Assembly (NCBI RefSeq): GCF_004634385.1
Contig: NZ_CP037895.1
Span: 2,331,245-2,395,244, forward strand
Origin: Thermaerobacter sp. FW80
Lineage (GTDB): Bacteria; Bacillota; Sulfobacillia; Thermaerobacterales; Thermaerobacteraceae
Direction: 5' to 3'
Length of the DNA: 64,000 nucleotides
The position numbers and the translations under genes are program-made. Shown here piece after piece: positions 19,516-29,112 of this stretch (position 1 is the stretch's first letter; the number at the start of each line of letters is the position of its first letter). The notes beneath the pieces were generated by a model. It was not told where the DNA came from. It made no database searches and saw only the letters and a list, made by a program, of their open reading frames with translations.

Positions 19516-21795
19516 TCAGCCGCCGGCCGTGCCGGCGGCGGTGCCCCCCGCGGGGCCGGGCCGGGTCCCGGCGCCGGCGTCTCCGCTGCGGCGTCTTATC
19601 ACTTCATTGTAGCTCGGCGGCAGGGGCAAGGCCAGGGGATGGGCCAGCCCGCGCTCCGCCTCGGCCCAGCGGCCCGCCGCCAGGGCCGCCGCCACCCCGT
19701 CCAGCAGGCGGCGGCGGGCCATCCCTGTGCGGTAGCGCGGGCTGTGGTTGAGGTCGAAGGCGCGCCGGCCCCGCGGGGCCAGCGCCCAGGCCCGCTCGCT
19801 GGCGTCCACGGGCGTCAGCACGCCCGCCTCGCGCAGGATCTCCACCGCCGCGCGCACCGTATGCCGGGGCCACCCCGGCAGGTGGCGGGCCAGGGCATCC
19901 ACCACGGCCGCCAGGTCGCCGGGGACCACGGGCCCGCCCACCGGCCCCCTCCCACGGCCCCCCGCCGCACCGCCGCCTGTCGCCGCCACCCGCTCCAGCG
20001 CCGCGTACACGCGGGTCAGCATCCCGCGATCCGGGTAGAGCTCCGCCGTCCAGCGGCGGCGGCGCTCCACCTCCGCGGCCAGCCAGGCCGCGCGCTGGGC
20101 CGCGGCCGGCCGCACGTCGGCGACGTGTAGGTCGACCCGTTCCTCCCCGCGGAAGGTGCCGACCCGCGGGCGGACGGCCACCTCCACCCGCCCCACCCGC
20201 CGGACGCGCTCGGCCAGGGCACCGAGTCCGAAGGCCACCGCGGATCCGCCTGCCCACTCCAGGCGCAGGTGCTCGCCCTCCTCGCCCACGGGGCGCGCCG
20301 CCACGGGTCCGAGGTCCACCAGGGCGATCACCGGCTCGGGATGGCCCTCGCCGAAGGGGGCCAATCGCTCCAGCTCGCGGACGGCGGCCACGGTCACCTC
20401 GTCCGGGCGCGCCACGGCGTCCACCTCCAGCAGCGGCACCCGGTCCTCCGGCGCCAGGTGGGCGCGGGCCTCCGCCGCCAGTCGCTGGCCGAGATCGCCC
20501 CATCGCGCTGCGGGCAGGGTGAAGCCGGCCGCCTGGGCGTGGCCGCCGAACCGGTCGAAGAGCTCGGCGCACGCCTCGAGCGCCCGGAACAGGTGGAACC
20601 CGGCGATGCTGCGGCCCGAACCGGTGATGCGATCCCCCTCGCGGCGACCCACCAGCGCAGGCCGGTGGAAGACGTCCACCAGCCGCGACGCCACGATGCC
20701 CAGGACGCCCTGGTGCCAGCGGGGGTCGGCCAGGGCGATGACCTCGCCGCCGATCAGCCCCTCCCCCCGCTCCAGCCGGGCCAGGGCCTGGCCGAGGGCC
20801 AGCTCCTCCTGCTGGCGGCGCAGCCGGTTCAGCTGCTCGACGGCTAGCGCCAGGGCGCGGGCGCGGGTCCTCGAGTCGGTGGCCAGCAGCTCGAAGGCCT
20901 GGGACGCCGATCCCATGCGACCGGCGGCGTTGAGCCGCGGCGCCAGGATGAAGGCCACGCCGTGGGCGTCCAGGCGGGTGTCGGAGAGCCCCGCCGCCTC
21001 GGCCAGCGCCGCCAGGCCGGGCAGGGGGCTGGCGGCCAGTTCCTCCAGTCCCCGCTGGACCAGGGTGCGGTTCTCGTCCTGGAGGGGCACCACGTCGGCC
21101 ACCGTGGCCACGGCGGCCAGCTGCCACCATTCGGACGGGGCCGGTTCGTCCCCCACCAGCGCCTGGAGCAGCTTGAACACCACGCCTGTGCCACACAGGC
21201 CCCGCCAGGGATACTCGCTGTCCGGACGATGGGGGTTGACCACCGCCAGCGCCGGCGGCAGGTCGCCCTGCACCTGGTGGTGATCGGTGACGATGGTGTC
21301 GATGCCCCGGCGCCGCGCCTCCGCCAGGGGACCGTGGGCGGCGATGCCGTTGTCCACGGTGATCAGCAGCGTGGCACCGACGGCGTCCGCGACGTCCAGG
21401 GCGCCGCCGGGCACGCCATAGCCCTCCCGCAGCCGGTCGGGGATGTAGACCTCGACCCGGGCCGCCGGCTCGAGGCGTCGCAGGCCGCGGTACAGCAAGG
21501 CGGCCGCCGCGACGCCGTCGGCGTCGTAGTCGCCGACGACGAGGATGCCCTCGCCGCGGGCCAGGGCGCGGCGGATGCGATCCACCGCCGCCTCCATGTC
21601 CGGCAGCCGGAAGGGGTCCCGCAGCGGCGGGCCGCCCTGGAGCAGCTGCCGGGCCTGGGACGCGTCGGCGAAGCCCCGGGCGGCCAGAACCCGCGCCGTG
21701 AGGGGCGTGATGCCCAGGGCCTGGGCCAGCCGGGCCGCCGCCTGCGCCGACGCCGGGCGCACCCGCCACCGCCGGCCCAGGAGCGGCGGCCTCAT
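19516..21795 (-). CDS. recJ: Single-stranded-DNA-specific exonuclease RecJ
   Basis: 5'-3' single-strand exonuclease for recombination and mismatch/base-excision repair. 759 residues from the ATG at 21795. The DHH phosphoesterase motifs are complete: VVGDYDADGVAAAALL, VDNGIAAHG, IVTDHHQ and VADVVPLQDENR. The DHHA1 domain has GSGRSIAGFHLF and FGGHAQAAGFTLP, followed by an OB fold (RLEWAGGSAVAFGLG). The C-terminal about 180 residues (winged-helix-like, LARHLPGWPRHTVRAAVEIL) resemble the extension of long Firmicute RecJs. It sits upstream of relA, with the chelatase-like pair between it and secDF. Confidence 0.95.
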   Translation of the reverse strand: MRPPLLGRRWRVRPASAQAAARLAQALGITPLTARVLAARGFADASQARQLLQGGPPLRDPFRLPDMEAAVDRIRRALARGEGILVVGDYDADGVAAAALLYRGLRRLEPAARVEVYIPDRLREGYGVPGGALDVADAVGATLLITVDNGIAAHGPLAEARRRGIDTIVTDHHQVQGDLPPALAVVNPHRPDSEYPWRGLCGTGVVFKLLQALVGDEPAPSEWWQLAAVATVADVVPLQDENRTLVQRGLEELAASPLPGLAALAEAAGLSDTRLDAHGVAFILAPRLNAAGRMGSASQAFELLATDSRTRARALALAVEQLNRLRRQQEELALGQALARLERGEGLIGGEVIALADPRWHQGVLGIVASRLVDVFHRPALVGRREGDRITGSGRSIAGFHLFRALEACAELFDRFGGHAQAAGFTLPAARWGDLGQRLAAEARAHLAPEDRVPLLEVDAVARPDEVTVAAVRELERLAPFGEGHPEPVIALVDLGPVAARPVGEEGEHLRLEWAGGSAVAFGLGALAERVRRVGRVEVAVRPRVGTFRGEERVDLHVADVRPAAAQRAAWLAAEVERRRRWTAELYPDRGMLTRVYAALERVAATGGGAAGGRGRGPVGGPVVPGDLAAVVDALARHLPGWPRHTVRAAVEILREAGVLTPVDASERAWALAPRGRRAFDLNHSPRYRTGMARRRLLDGVAAALAAGRWAEAERGLAHPLALPLPPSYNEVIRRRSGDAGAGTRPGPAGGTAAGTAGG

Positions 21796-21992
21796 CCCAC
21801 GGATCCCCCCCGCCTGCCCTGCCGCCACCGGATCCCGTCCCCCAGGCCCCGGGGTCCGGCGCGAGACGGCACCCGGCCGTGCGCACCGGGTGCCGATTCG
21901 TGGGGTCCCGACACGTCCATCGCCTCCACAGGGTGGAGGCCTTCGACAGGGGGAGGGGGTTTCCTGCGTCGCGGCAGCGCTGGTCGCCACTG

Positions 21993-24191
21993 CTAGACGC
22001 CGCGGACGCGCTCCTTGCGCTGGGCCCGCTCGCGGTGGACGATGGAGACCAGGGTGTCGCGCTCCAGCTCGTCCACCACGTACAGCCGACCGCCCGCCGC
22101 CCCGACCAGTTCCCGGAGATACCGCTCGTTGGGCTGCAGGCCGATGCAGGTGAAGGCGATGCGACCGAACCGCCCCTGCCCCAGCTGGCGCGCGACCTGG
22201 ACGGCGTCCTCCAGCGGGTTGGCGGTCCGGTAGGGCACCGTCGGGATGCCGTCGGTGATCAGCACCAACAGCGGGTTGCGGGCCCGGGCCTGGCGCAGGT
22301 AGCTGGCGGCCACCTCCAGACCCTGGGCCAGGGGGGTCAACCCGTAGGGCTGGATCTGGCCGAGTCCCCGCTCGACGCGGACGGTGTTGCGGGTCAGCGG
22401 GACCTGGACTTGGACCATGCGCTCCTGGAAGGTGATCACCGCCACCCGGTCGCGGGTGGTGACCAGGAGCTGGTGCGCCAGGTCCTTGGCCGCCCGGATG
22501 CGGCTGCCCGCCATGCTGGCGCTGGCATCCAGCACCAGGCCCACGTCCACGGGATGCCGGCGCACGCGGCGGTGGAGACGCAGATCGCAGGCCTGGAGCC
22601 GCAGCGGGAGCCCGCCCCGCACCAGGGCGGCCAGCACGGACTCGGCCACGGCCAGCCCGTCGCCCCCGGCACCCGGTTGCCAGGGGCGCACCGCGCGCCG
22701 CCGCACGTGGCGGCCGCGCTCGTCGTCGTAGACCGTCACCCGGCCGTGGCCCGGCCGCGCATCCGGTCGCGTCGGACGGACGCGCAACAGCCGCCGCAAG
22801 GCGGTGCGCACGGCGGCCGGCTCGTCCAGGAGCAGGCCCAGCAGCTGCCGGCCCCGGGCGGTCAACCGGTACTGCTCCCCCTCCCGCTCCACCAACCCCG
22901 CCTCTCGGAGTTGGTTCAGCCAGCGGCGCAGCTCCTCGTAGCTGGCGCCGGGCAGCTGCAGGTCGCGCCATGCCGCGCCTCGCTCCAGGCGCTCCAGCAG
23001 CGCCGCCGCCAGGTCGATGCCCGTCTCGCGCAGCCACCCCAGCGAGCGGGCCAGCAGCTGGTGCCGGACGGCCTCCCCTGCGCCCGCGGCCGGCAGGTCG
23101 CCCATCCCGTCGGCGTCGGCCGCCCCCTCGGGGTCCCCAGCGGACGAACCGGCAGCGGGTGCGGCAGCGGGCGCGGGGCCCTCGGGTTCGGCGTGGCCGC
23201 CCCGGCGGGGCGCCGGCCGCGACACCTCCCCGCTGCGGACCCCGAAGCCCTCCCCCACGGGATCCACGGGATGGGGCGGGGGCAGCACCGGCCCCGAGCG
23301 CCGGCGGCCAAGGCCCAGGCGGCTTGCGATCCCCTGCCGCGCATCGATCTCCAGCCCGGCGGCGTCGGGGTCGACCCCCCGTCCCATCGGGCCCCGCCCC
23401 AGCTCCCCGGAGCCGGGGGCATGGCCGTCGGCGCCGTCCCCGGCAGGCCCGGGGCGACCGGCGGTACCGGGCTCGCCCCCGGTCGCACCGGGCCGGCCGC
23501 CCGGGGTGGCACCCGGCCGCCCGTCCTCCCTTAGCAGCGAGTCCGAGGCGGTCTCGTAGTCGCTGAGGTCCAGGGGGGCGCCGCCTCGCCCGGCTACCAC
23601 CTCCACCGTCTCGACGCGGCGCAGCTCCAGACCGGCGGCGAGGACCGCCTCCTCGGCGGCGGCCACGGCGTAGATCGCGAAGCCCCACAGGGCGCGGGGG
23701 AGGCCGATGGCCAGGTGGACGTGGTTGCGGTGGGCTAGGCGCAGGGAGAGCCGCCGGCCGTAGATCAGGGAGCCGGAGGCGCGGCCGCCGCCGGTGCCCG
23801 TCTGCAGGTCGACGAGATCGGGGATGCGTTCCACCGCCAGGCCCGCCACGCGGTGGGCGCCGGCATCGCGGGCGAAGATCCGGGCGGCGCGGGCCAGGTT
23901 GCGCGCCACCAGGCGGTGGTCCACCTCGCCGTCGGCGTGGAAGACGTCCACGTGGAGCACCTGGCCGGGGCGGGACCGCCCGTAGAAGACCCGGCCCGCG
24001 TCGGCATCCCGCAGCACCTGGACGACGCCCGGGCGGCCCACCACCAGCAGGTGCACGCAGGTGCTGGCGACGGCGGCCTCGCCGATGCCCGCCGCGCCCC
24101 GGGCCAGCGACTCGAGGAGGCGCGCGGTCAGGTCGGCCTGCCGGCCCAGCCGCTCGGTGAGGCGTTCGATGCCCGCGATCCCCGGGGTCAC
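21993..24191 (-). CDS. VWA-domain protein partnered with AAA+ ATPase (BchD/CoxE-like)
   Basis: 732 residues from a GTG at 24191 that overlaps the ATPase stop by 4 bp (GTGA). Three parts are visible. Residues 1-200 form an unrecognised domain (HLLVVGRPGVVQVLRDADAG; GFAIYAVAAAEEAVLAAGLE). Next is a Gly/Pro-rich linker of about 170 residues. The C-terminal half has a winged-helix-like segment (LNQLREAGLVEREGEQYRLT) and a von Willebrand A domain with a full MIDAS: DASAS near 548, a Thr in GLTPLAQGLE and ITDGIPT. By analogy with Mg-chelatase D and MoxR-associated VWA proteins, it is probably the adaptor that the ATPase acts through. The target is unknown, and no chelatase H subunit lies nearby. 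Confidence 0.82.
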   Translation of the reverse strand: MTPGIAGIERLTERLGRQADLTARLLESLARGAAGIGEAAVASTCVHLLVVGRPGVVQVLRDADAGRVFYGRSRPGQVLHVDVFHADGEVDHRLVARNLARAARIFARDAGAHRVAGLAVERIPDLVDLQTGTGGGRASGSLIYGRRLSLRLAHRNHVHLAIGLPRALWGFAIYAVAAAEEAVLAAGLELRRVETVEVVAGRGGAPLDLSDYETASDSLLREDGRPGATPGGRPGATGGEPGTAGRPGPAGDGADGHAPGSGELGRGPMGRGVDPDAAGLEIDARQGIASRLGLGRRRSGPVLPPPHPVDPVGEGFGVRSGEVSRPAPRRGGHAEPEGPAPAAAPAAGSSAGDPEGAADADGMGDLPAAGAGEAVRHQLLARSLGWLRETGIDLAAALLERLERGAAWRDLQLPGASYEELRRWLNQLREAGLVEREGEQYRLTARGRQLLGLLLDEPAAVRTALRRLLRVRPTRPDARPGHGRVTVYDDERGRHVRRRAVRPWQPGAGGDGLAVAESVLAALVRGGLPLRLQACDLRLHRRVRRHPVDVGLVLDASASMAGSRIRAAKDLAHQLLVTTRDRVAVITFQERMVQVQVPLTRNTVRVERGLGQIQPYGLTPLAQGLEVAASYLRQARARNPLLVLITDGIPTVPYRTANPLEDAVQVARQLGQGRFGRIAFTCIGLQPNERYLRELVGAAGGRLYVVDELERDTLVSIVHRERAQRKERVRGV

Positions 24192-26295
24192 TGGGGGCCC
24201 CAGGACCGGAGGGCCCGGTCCCGCGTCAGCTCGAGCAGCGGCCGGGCGCGGCGGGGCGGGGTGGTCCCCGGCCGGGCGCCGGGACGCGCGGTCCCGGCGC
24301 CCGGCCGGACCGGGTCCGTGCCCATGGGGGTGCCGTCGGCGCCCGGTCGCCACGGGCCCGCGCCGGTCTCGGCCGTGGCGGGCGAGGCGGTGCCGGCCGG
24401 ACCCGGGCCGACCAGGGCGGAACCGGCCCCCCCGGGGCCCACGGGCCCCGGGGGGGCCGAGCCCTCGCCGCGGGTCCCGCCGCCGGCGGGACCCGCGGCC
24501 GAGCCGGTGCACCCCGGGGTGGCGCGGCCCGGGCCGCCGGCCGCCGGCCGGGCGGCCCGGGCCAGCATGTCCCGCAGCCGGCCCCAAACCCCGGCCGTCC
24601 CCCCATCCGGGCCCGTCGGCTCCCCGGAGCGGCCCGCCGCGGACCGTGCCGCAGGCTGCGCCGCGGCATGGCCTGGACCCGGAACGCCGGCCGCCCCGGC
24701 CGACGTCACGGCCCCGCCGCCGGGGACGGCACCCCAGCCGGCGGCCCCGGTGGGCCAGGTCGCCGGCTCGCCGGCGGCCGGATCCCCGACCGCATCGTCG
24801 GCGCCCGGGGCGCCGGCCCCGCCGCTGCCGTCGCGGCTCAGAAACTCCAAGACCTCCCCCAGCGCCCCGGCCTCCACGCGGTGGCGGAGGACGGCGGGCG
24901 CCACCTCCAGGAGATCCTCCCGCCGCACCCGGCGCCGACCCGCGCGGGCGGCGTAGAGGGCGGCCGCGTGGCGCCACGCCTCCAGGGCGCGCAGGCTCTC
25001 CAGGCGGAACTGGACGTAGACCTCGGCCAGCAGCTCCAGCAGGGGCTCCGGGAACTGGGGCCGCCGCCGGGCCGCCTCCCACCACCGCCGGTCCCACCCG
25101 TCGGCCCCGTCCCCGGACCGCGTCTCCGTGGCCGGCGGCTTCTCGAGCGGGCCCCCGCGCCCGTCCGCCGGCCCGGAGTCCTCGGCCGGCACGCCTCCCG
25201 GTCGACCCTGCCATCCCGGCAGGGCTCGGGCATCCGCGGCCGCCACGCGGTCCGTCCGCCCGTCACCCCCCGGTACCGGCGCAGCGCCCGTCGCCCCGGC
25301 CCGCCCCGCCGGCCGGCCGTCGCCCGCTCCCGCCCCGGCGGCCTCCGCGACCGCCGGCCCCCCGCGGGGTCGCCGCCGTCGCCCAAGGCGGCGGCTGTCG
25401 CCGTCACGCCCGCCGGTCGCGCGAGACCGGCGCCGGGCGACCGCTGGTCCCCCGGGCGCGCGCCCCCGGGCCCGGGCGGCGGCGCCCCCGTCGGGCATCC
25501 GCTGGCAGCCCCGGCCGACGGCCCGTCGGCGGCGGGGGCCGGCGGCGGGACCGCGGCCTCCGCCGCCGCCCGGGCCCGGGCTTCGCCGAGGAGGAGGATG
25601 CGCTTGACCAGCCACGGTTCGCCCGGGCGGCGCACGTCCAGCACCAGGTCGAAGCGGTCCGACAGCTGGCGGCGGATCTCCTCCAGCGGCCCCGGCTCCT
25701 CGTCGGGGTTGGAGGCCGCCCACACCGCCACCCGCACGGGGATCTCCACCGGGGGCAGGCCCGTCTCCTCGATCTGCAGCCGCCCGGGCTTGGTGCCCAT
25801 CACGTCCAGCAGGCAGTCCGCCAGCTCCGGGGCCACGTCGGCCAGGCGGTTGATCTCGTCCACCAGCACGATGCCGCGGTGCGCCTGGGCCAGGGTGCCC
25901 GGCAGCAGCGCCGCCTCGGGCCGCTGGCCGTCGGTCAACCGTGCCAGGTCCAGGCTGCCGATGACGGTGCCCACCTTGGCCGACGGCGAGATCTCGCGGA
26001 AGGGCATCGGGATCCACTCGGTGCCGTGGGCGGCGATCCGCTCGGGGTCCCAGTGGGCGTGCAGGGGGCAGTGGGGGGCGCGCGGATCGCAGTTGTACGG
26101 GCAACCGCGGATCCGCTGGATGCGCGGCAGGATGCGGCGCGCGGCGCGGAGGATGGTGGTCTTGCCGGTCCCCCGCACCCCCTCGGCATGCAGGTGCAGC
26201 GGCTCGCCCCAGAGCTGGGCGATGATGGACATCTCCACGGCCTCGAAGAGCTGGCGGTTCCCCTCGTGCCGGATCAGCGACCCGTACTCCTGCAT
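24188..26295 (-). CDS. Chelatase-I-like AAA+ ATPase, apparent frameshift in the linker
   Basis: AAA+ ATPase related to Mg-chelatase subunit I/MoxR. The ATG at 26295 begins MQEYGSLIRHEGNRQLFEAV. Walker A is GVRGTGKTT, Walker B GIVLVDEINR, sensor 1 AASNPDE. A Cys motif GCPYNCDPRAPHC (residues 65-77) suits metal binding. After about 310 residues the frame dissolves into Arg-rich sequence, while another frame carries on with a clear helical C-terminal domain (LLELLAEVYVQFRLESLRAL; VRREDLLEVAPAVLRHRVE) and a 200-residue Gly/Pro tail to the stop at 24188. One added G in the six-G run at 25358-25363 would join them (about 702 aa). The GTGA overlap with the VWA gene argues for one coupled gene, broken either in the organism or by sequence error. 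Confidence 0.75.
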
Positions 26296-26624
26296 GCGGC
26301 CCCACCCCCGCCCGGATTGACCGTCCCCGGGGTCCGTCCGCCCGGCCGCCGCGCCGCGAGCCCACCCGGCGGTCGCCATCCCATGGCCCGCCGGAGCGTC
26401 CCGGGCCGGGCGCCGCGGGCCCCGGCGCGCATCGCGGCGGGGCCCCGCCCCGGGCCGCCATCCCGCCGCGGACCCGCATCCTCCGTCCGGATTCCCCGCG
26501 CGGGCGCCCGGCCGGAGAACCGGCGGCGCAGGTTAGTCTGGCCGCCCCCCTCGCAAAAAAACCACCGGGCCCAGGGCCCGGTGGCAGCCGGGTTCTTCCG
26601 TCCCCGTGGGATGGGGGTGCTCCT
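26296..26624. other. Spacer between secF and the ATPase gene
   Basis: About 330 bp holding the secDF terminator (26555-26584). The remainder, upstream of the ATPase, is GC-rich. No consensus promoter is seen, although one is expected because the terminator separates the transcripts. Confidence 0.5.
26555..26584 (-). terminator. Rho-independent terminator of secDF
   Basis: On the minus strand CCACCGGGCC - CTG - GGCCCGGTGG, a 10-bp perfect stem, then seven Ts. It lies 40 bp after the secF stop and is the clearest intrinsic terminator in the window. Confidence 0.93.
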
Positions 26625-27512
26625 TCAGTCCACCGCCCGCGCCGCCGCGCGCCGCCGGGCGGCCCGCTGGCGCAGCACGTACCAGAGGGGGCTGGCGACG
26701 AAGATCGAGGAGTAGGTCCCGAAGAGGATGCCGAAGAACAGCGCGCCGGCGAAGGCGCGGATCGTCTCGCCGCCGAAGGCGAAGACCGCCGCCAGGGCGA
26801 GCAGGGTCGTGGTGCCGGTCAGCAGCGAGCGACGCAGCACCTGCCGGATGGAGCGGTCCACCAGCTGGTCCAGGGGCTCCTTGCGGCGCAGGCGCAGGTT
26901 CTCGCGGATGCGGTCGAACACCACCACGGTGTCGTTGATGGAGTAGCCGAACACGGTCAGCAGCGCCGCGATGAAGGACGAGTCCACCTGCCACTGCAGC
27001 AGGGCGAACAGGCCGACCACCATGAAGACGTCGTGCAGCATGGCCAGGATGGCCGCCACGGCGAACCAGAACTCGAACCGGATCGTCATGTAGACGACCA
27101 TCCCCACCGTGGCCAGGGCCAGGGCCAGGATGCCCCTCTCGCGGATCTCCCGGCCGATGGCGGGGCTGATGCTGTCGAACTGCTCGAGCCGGACCGGGCC
27201 GAGCCGCTCCTCCAGGGCGCGGAGGACCCGCTGCTGGGTGGCCTGGTCCACGGCGGGCGTGCGCAGCAGCGCCACCCGGTCGCCCTCGCTGAGCTGGACG
27301 ACGGCGTCCTCCACGCCCTGCTCCGCCAGGACGGACCGCACCGCGCCCGCGGTCACGGTCCGCTCGAAGCGCAGGGTCCAGGCGGCGCCGCCGGTGAACT
27401 CCACGTTGTAGTTGAGGCCGCGCACGGCCCAGGCGATCATGCCCGCCGCCAGCAGGAGCAGGCTGAGGGCGAAGGCCACGCCCCGGGTGCGGACGAACGA
27501 GAACCCCTTCAC
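26625..27512 (-). CDS. secF: Protein translocase subunit SecF
   Basis: Membrane partner of SecD; the pair uses proton motive force to complete protein export through SecYEG. 295 residues from a GTG at 27512 that overlaps the secD stop by 4 bp (GTGA). The first transmembrane segment lies at 11-31. The periplasmic SecF signature YNVEFTGGAAWTL follows, and five more helices occupy 125-285, with FGYSINDTVVVFDRIRENLR and LTGTTTLLALAAVFAFGGE. SecD and SecF are separate here, unlike the fused SecDF of B. subtilis. A strong terminator ends the operon. Confidence 0.96.
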   Translation of the reverse strand: MKGFSFVRTRGVAFALSLLLLAAGMIAWAVRGLNYNVEFTGGAAWTLRFERTVTAGAVRSVLAEQGVEDAVVQLSEGDRVALLRTPAVDQATQQRVLRALEERLGPVRLEQFDSISPAIGREIRERGILALALATVGMVVYMTIRFEFWFAVAAILAMLHDVFMVVGLFALLQWQVDSSFIAALLTVFGYSINDTVVVFDRIRENLRLRRKEPLDQLVDRSIRQVLRRSLLTGTTTLLALAAVFAFGGETIRAFAGALFFGILFGTYSSIFVASPLWYVLRQRAARRRAAARAVD

Positions 27513-28756
27513 CGCGCCCCACCCCGCACGCCGAACAGCCGGCTGGGCTGCCGGAAGAGCTCCGCGTCCACCAGGTTCCGCAGGAAGAACCGGGTCAGGG
27601 TGATGGCGGTGAACATGCTGGCGACCACGCCGACGGCCAGGGTGACGGCGAAGCCTCGCACCGGGCCGGTGCCCAGGCCGTAGAGCACGGCGACCGCGAT
27701 CAGGGTGGTCAGGTTGGAGTCCAGGATCGCGGAGAAGGCGTTACGGAACCCCGCCTCCAGGGCCGCCCGGATGGTCTTGCCCGCCCTGAGCTCGTCCTTG
27801 ATGCGCTCGTAGATCAGCACGTTGGCGTCCACCGCCATGCCGACCGACATGACGAACCCGGCGATGCCGGGCAGGGTCAGCGTGGCGTCGAGACCGTAGA
27901 GGGCCGCGGCGGTCAGCAAGAGGTAGACGCCCAGGGCCACCACGGCCCAGAACCCCGGGATCCGGTAGACGACCACCATGAAGCCGGCCACCGCAGCGGC
28001 GCCGACCACCAGCGCCTGGACGCTGCGCGCCAGCGAATCGGCCCCCAGCGTCGCCGAGACGGTGCGGTTCTCGACGATCTGCAGGTCCACCGGCAGGGCG
28101 CCGTAGCGCAGGGCCACGGCCAGGCGCTGGGCCTCCTCGAAGGTGGGGATGCCGGTGATCTCCGCCCGGCCGTTGGTGATCACGGCATGAACCTCGGGCG
28201 CCGAGATCACCTGCTCGTCCAGCACGATGAAGATGGGCTGGCCGAAGAACTTTCGCGTCGCCTCGGCGAACGTTTCGGTCCCCTCGGCGTTGAACTGCAG
28301 CTGGACCACGGGGCGACCAGCCTGGTCGGCCGCCACCTGAATGCCCCCGGCCACCAGCTGGTCGCCGGTCACCACCACGCTGCCGTCGGGGCCGCGGAAC
28401 TCCAGGCGCGCCGTGCGCCCGATGGTCTCGATGGCCTCCTGCGGATCGTCCACGCCGGCCAGCTCGACCACGATGCGGTCCTCGCCCTGCCGCTGGATCA
28501 CCGGCTCGGCCACGCCCAGGGCGTCTACACGGTTGCGGATGATCTCCACCGCGTCGTCGATCTTCTCCCGCGTCACCGGGTTGCCGGGCTTGTCCACCCC
28601 CTGGAGGACCACCCGCACCCCTCCGGCCAGGTCGAGGCCGCGGTTGATGCGGTCCTGCAGCCGAAAGTCCAAGAGCGTCCAGGCGGCGATGCCCCCCAAA
28701 AGCGCCAGGCTGAGGATCAGGGTCAGCACCGCCCGCGTCCTGCGGCGCCCGCGCAT
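27509..28756 (-). CDS. secD: Protein translocase subunit SecD
   Basis: Large subunit of the SecDF export motor. 415 residues from the ATG at 28756, preceded by GAGGAGGAGG. TM1 spans 10-28, followed by RGLDLAGGVRVVLQG (the family DLxGG region). The periplasmic domain is short (about 200 residues), as in other Firmicute SecD proteins. Five C-terminal helices include GIAGFVMSVGMAVDANVLIY with the conserved Asp and Asn needed for proton conduction, then SNLTTLIAVAVLY. It precedes secF with a 4-bp overlap. An extended -10 promoter lies about 150 bp upstream. Confidence 0.96.
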   Translation of the reverse strand: MRGRRRTRAVLTLILSLALLGGIAAWTLLDFRLQDRINRGLDLAGGVRVVLQGVDKPGNPVTREKIDDAVEIIRNRVDALGVAEPVIQRQGEDRIVVELAGVDDPQEAIETIGRTARLEFRGPDGSVVVTGDQLVAGGIQVAADQAGRPVVQLQFNAEGTETFAEATRKFFGQPIFIVLDEQVISAPEVHAVITNGRAEITGIPTFEEAQRLAVALRYGALPVDLQIVENRTVSATLGADSLARSVQALVVGAAAVAGFMVVVYRIPGFWAVVALGVYLLLTAAALYGLDATLTLPGIAGFVMSVGMAVDANVLIYERIKDELRAGKTIRAALEAGFRNAFSAILDSNLTTLIAVAVLYGLGTGPVRGFAVTLAVGVVASMFTAITLTRFFLRNLVDAELFRQPSRLFGVRGGAR

Positions 28757-29112
28757 GCCGCCGCCCCTCCTCCTCGACGGTTCCCGTCCGCCACAAGGGC
28801 TCAAAAAAGAGCGGCCCCCGCCGGCACCCACCGGTGGCCGCGTCCCGCCGTCCGCCGTTGACGGTGCGACCGTCCCCGCACCCTGGGGCGCGGAACCCGA
28901 AGGCGATTATACCACCGGGCCGTGGGCCGTGGGGGGAGGCCGCGGCGCACCCTCCCGCCGGCCGTCCGGGCCGGTGCGAGGCCGGCGCCGTCAGGGGACA
29001 CACTGAGGACGGACAACGGCCGCGGCGCGGGAACCGCCCTCCAGGCCCGGGCGCCGACCCGCCGCGGCGGCCGTCCGGGGAGAGATCGTCAGGGCGAGGA
29101 GGTAGACCACCC
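28757..29112. other. Divergent intergenic region between secD and the 29113 gene
   Basis: 356 bp. It contains the minus-strand extended -10 for secDF (28906-28914) and the stem-like GCTC-A6-GAGC at 28799-28812 in the secD leader. No plus-strand promoter for the gene at 29113 could be identified with confidence. Confidence 0.5.
28906..28914 (-). promoter_or_regulatory. Extended -10 promoter of secDF
   Basis: Minus strand TGGTATAAT: perfect TATAAT with the TGn extension. No recognisable -35 lies 17 bp upstream (CCCCAC), so activity would rest on the extended -10. The same arrangement precedes the XRE gene at 36227. Confidence 0.7.
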
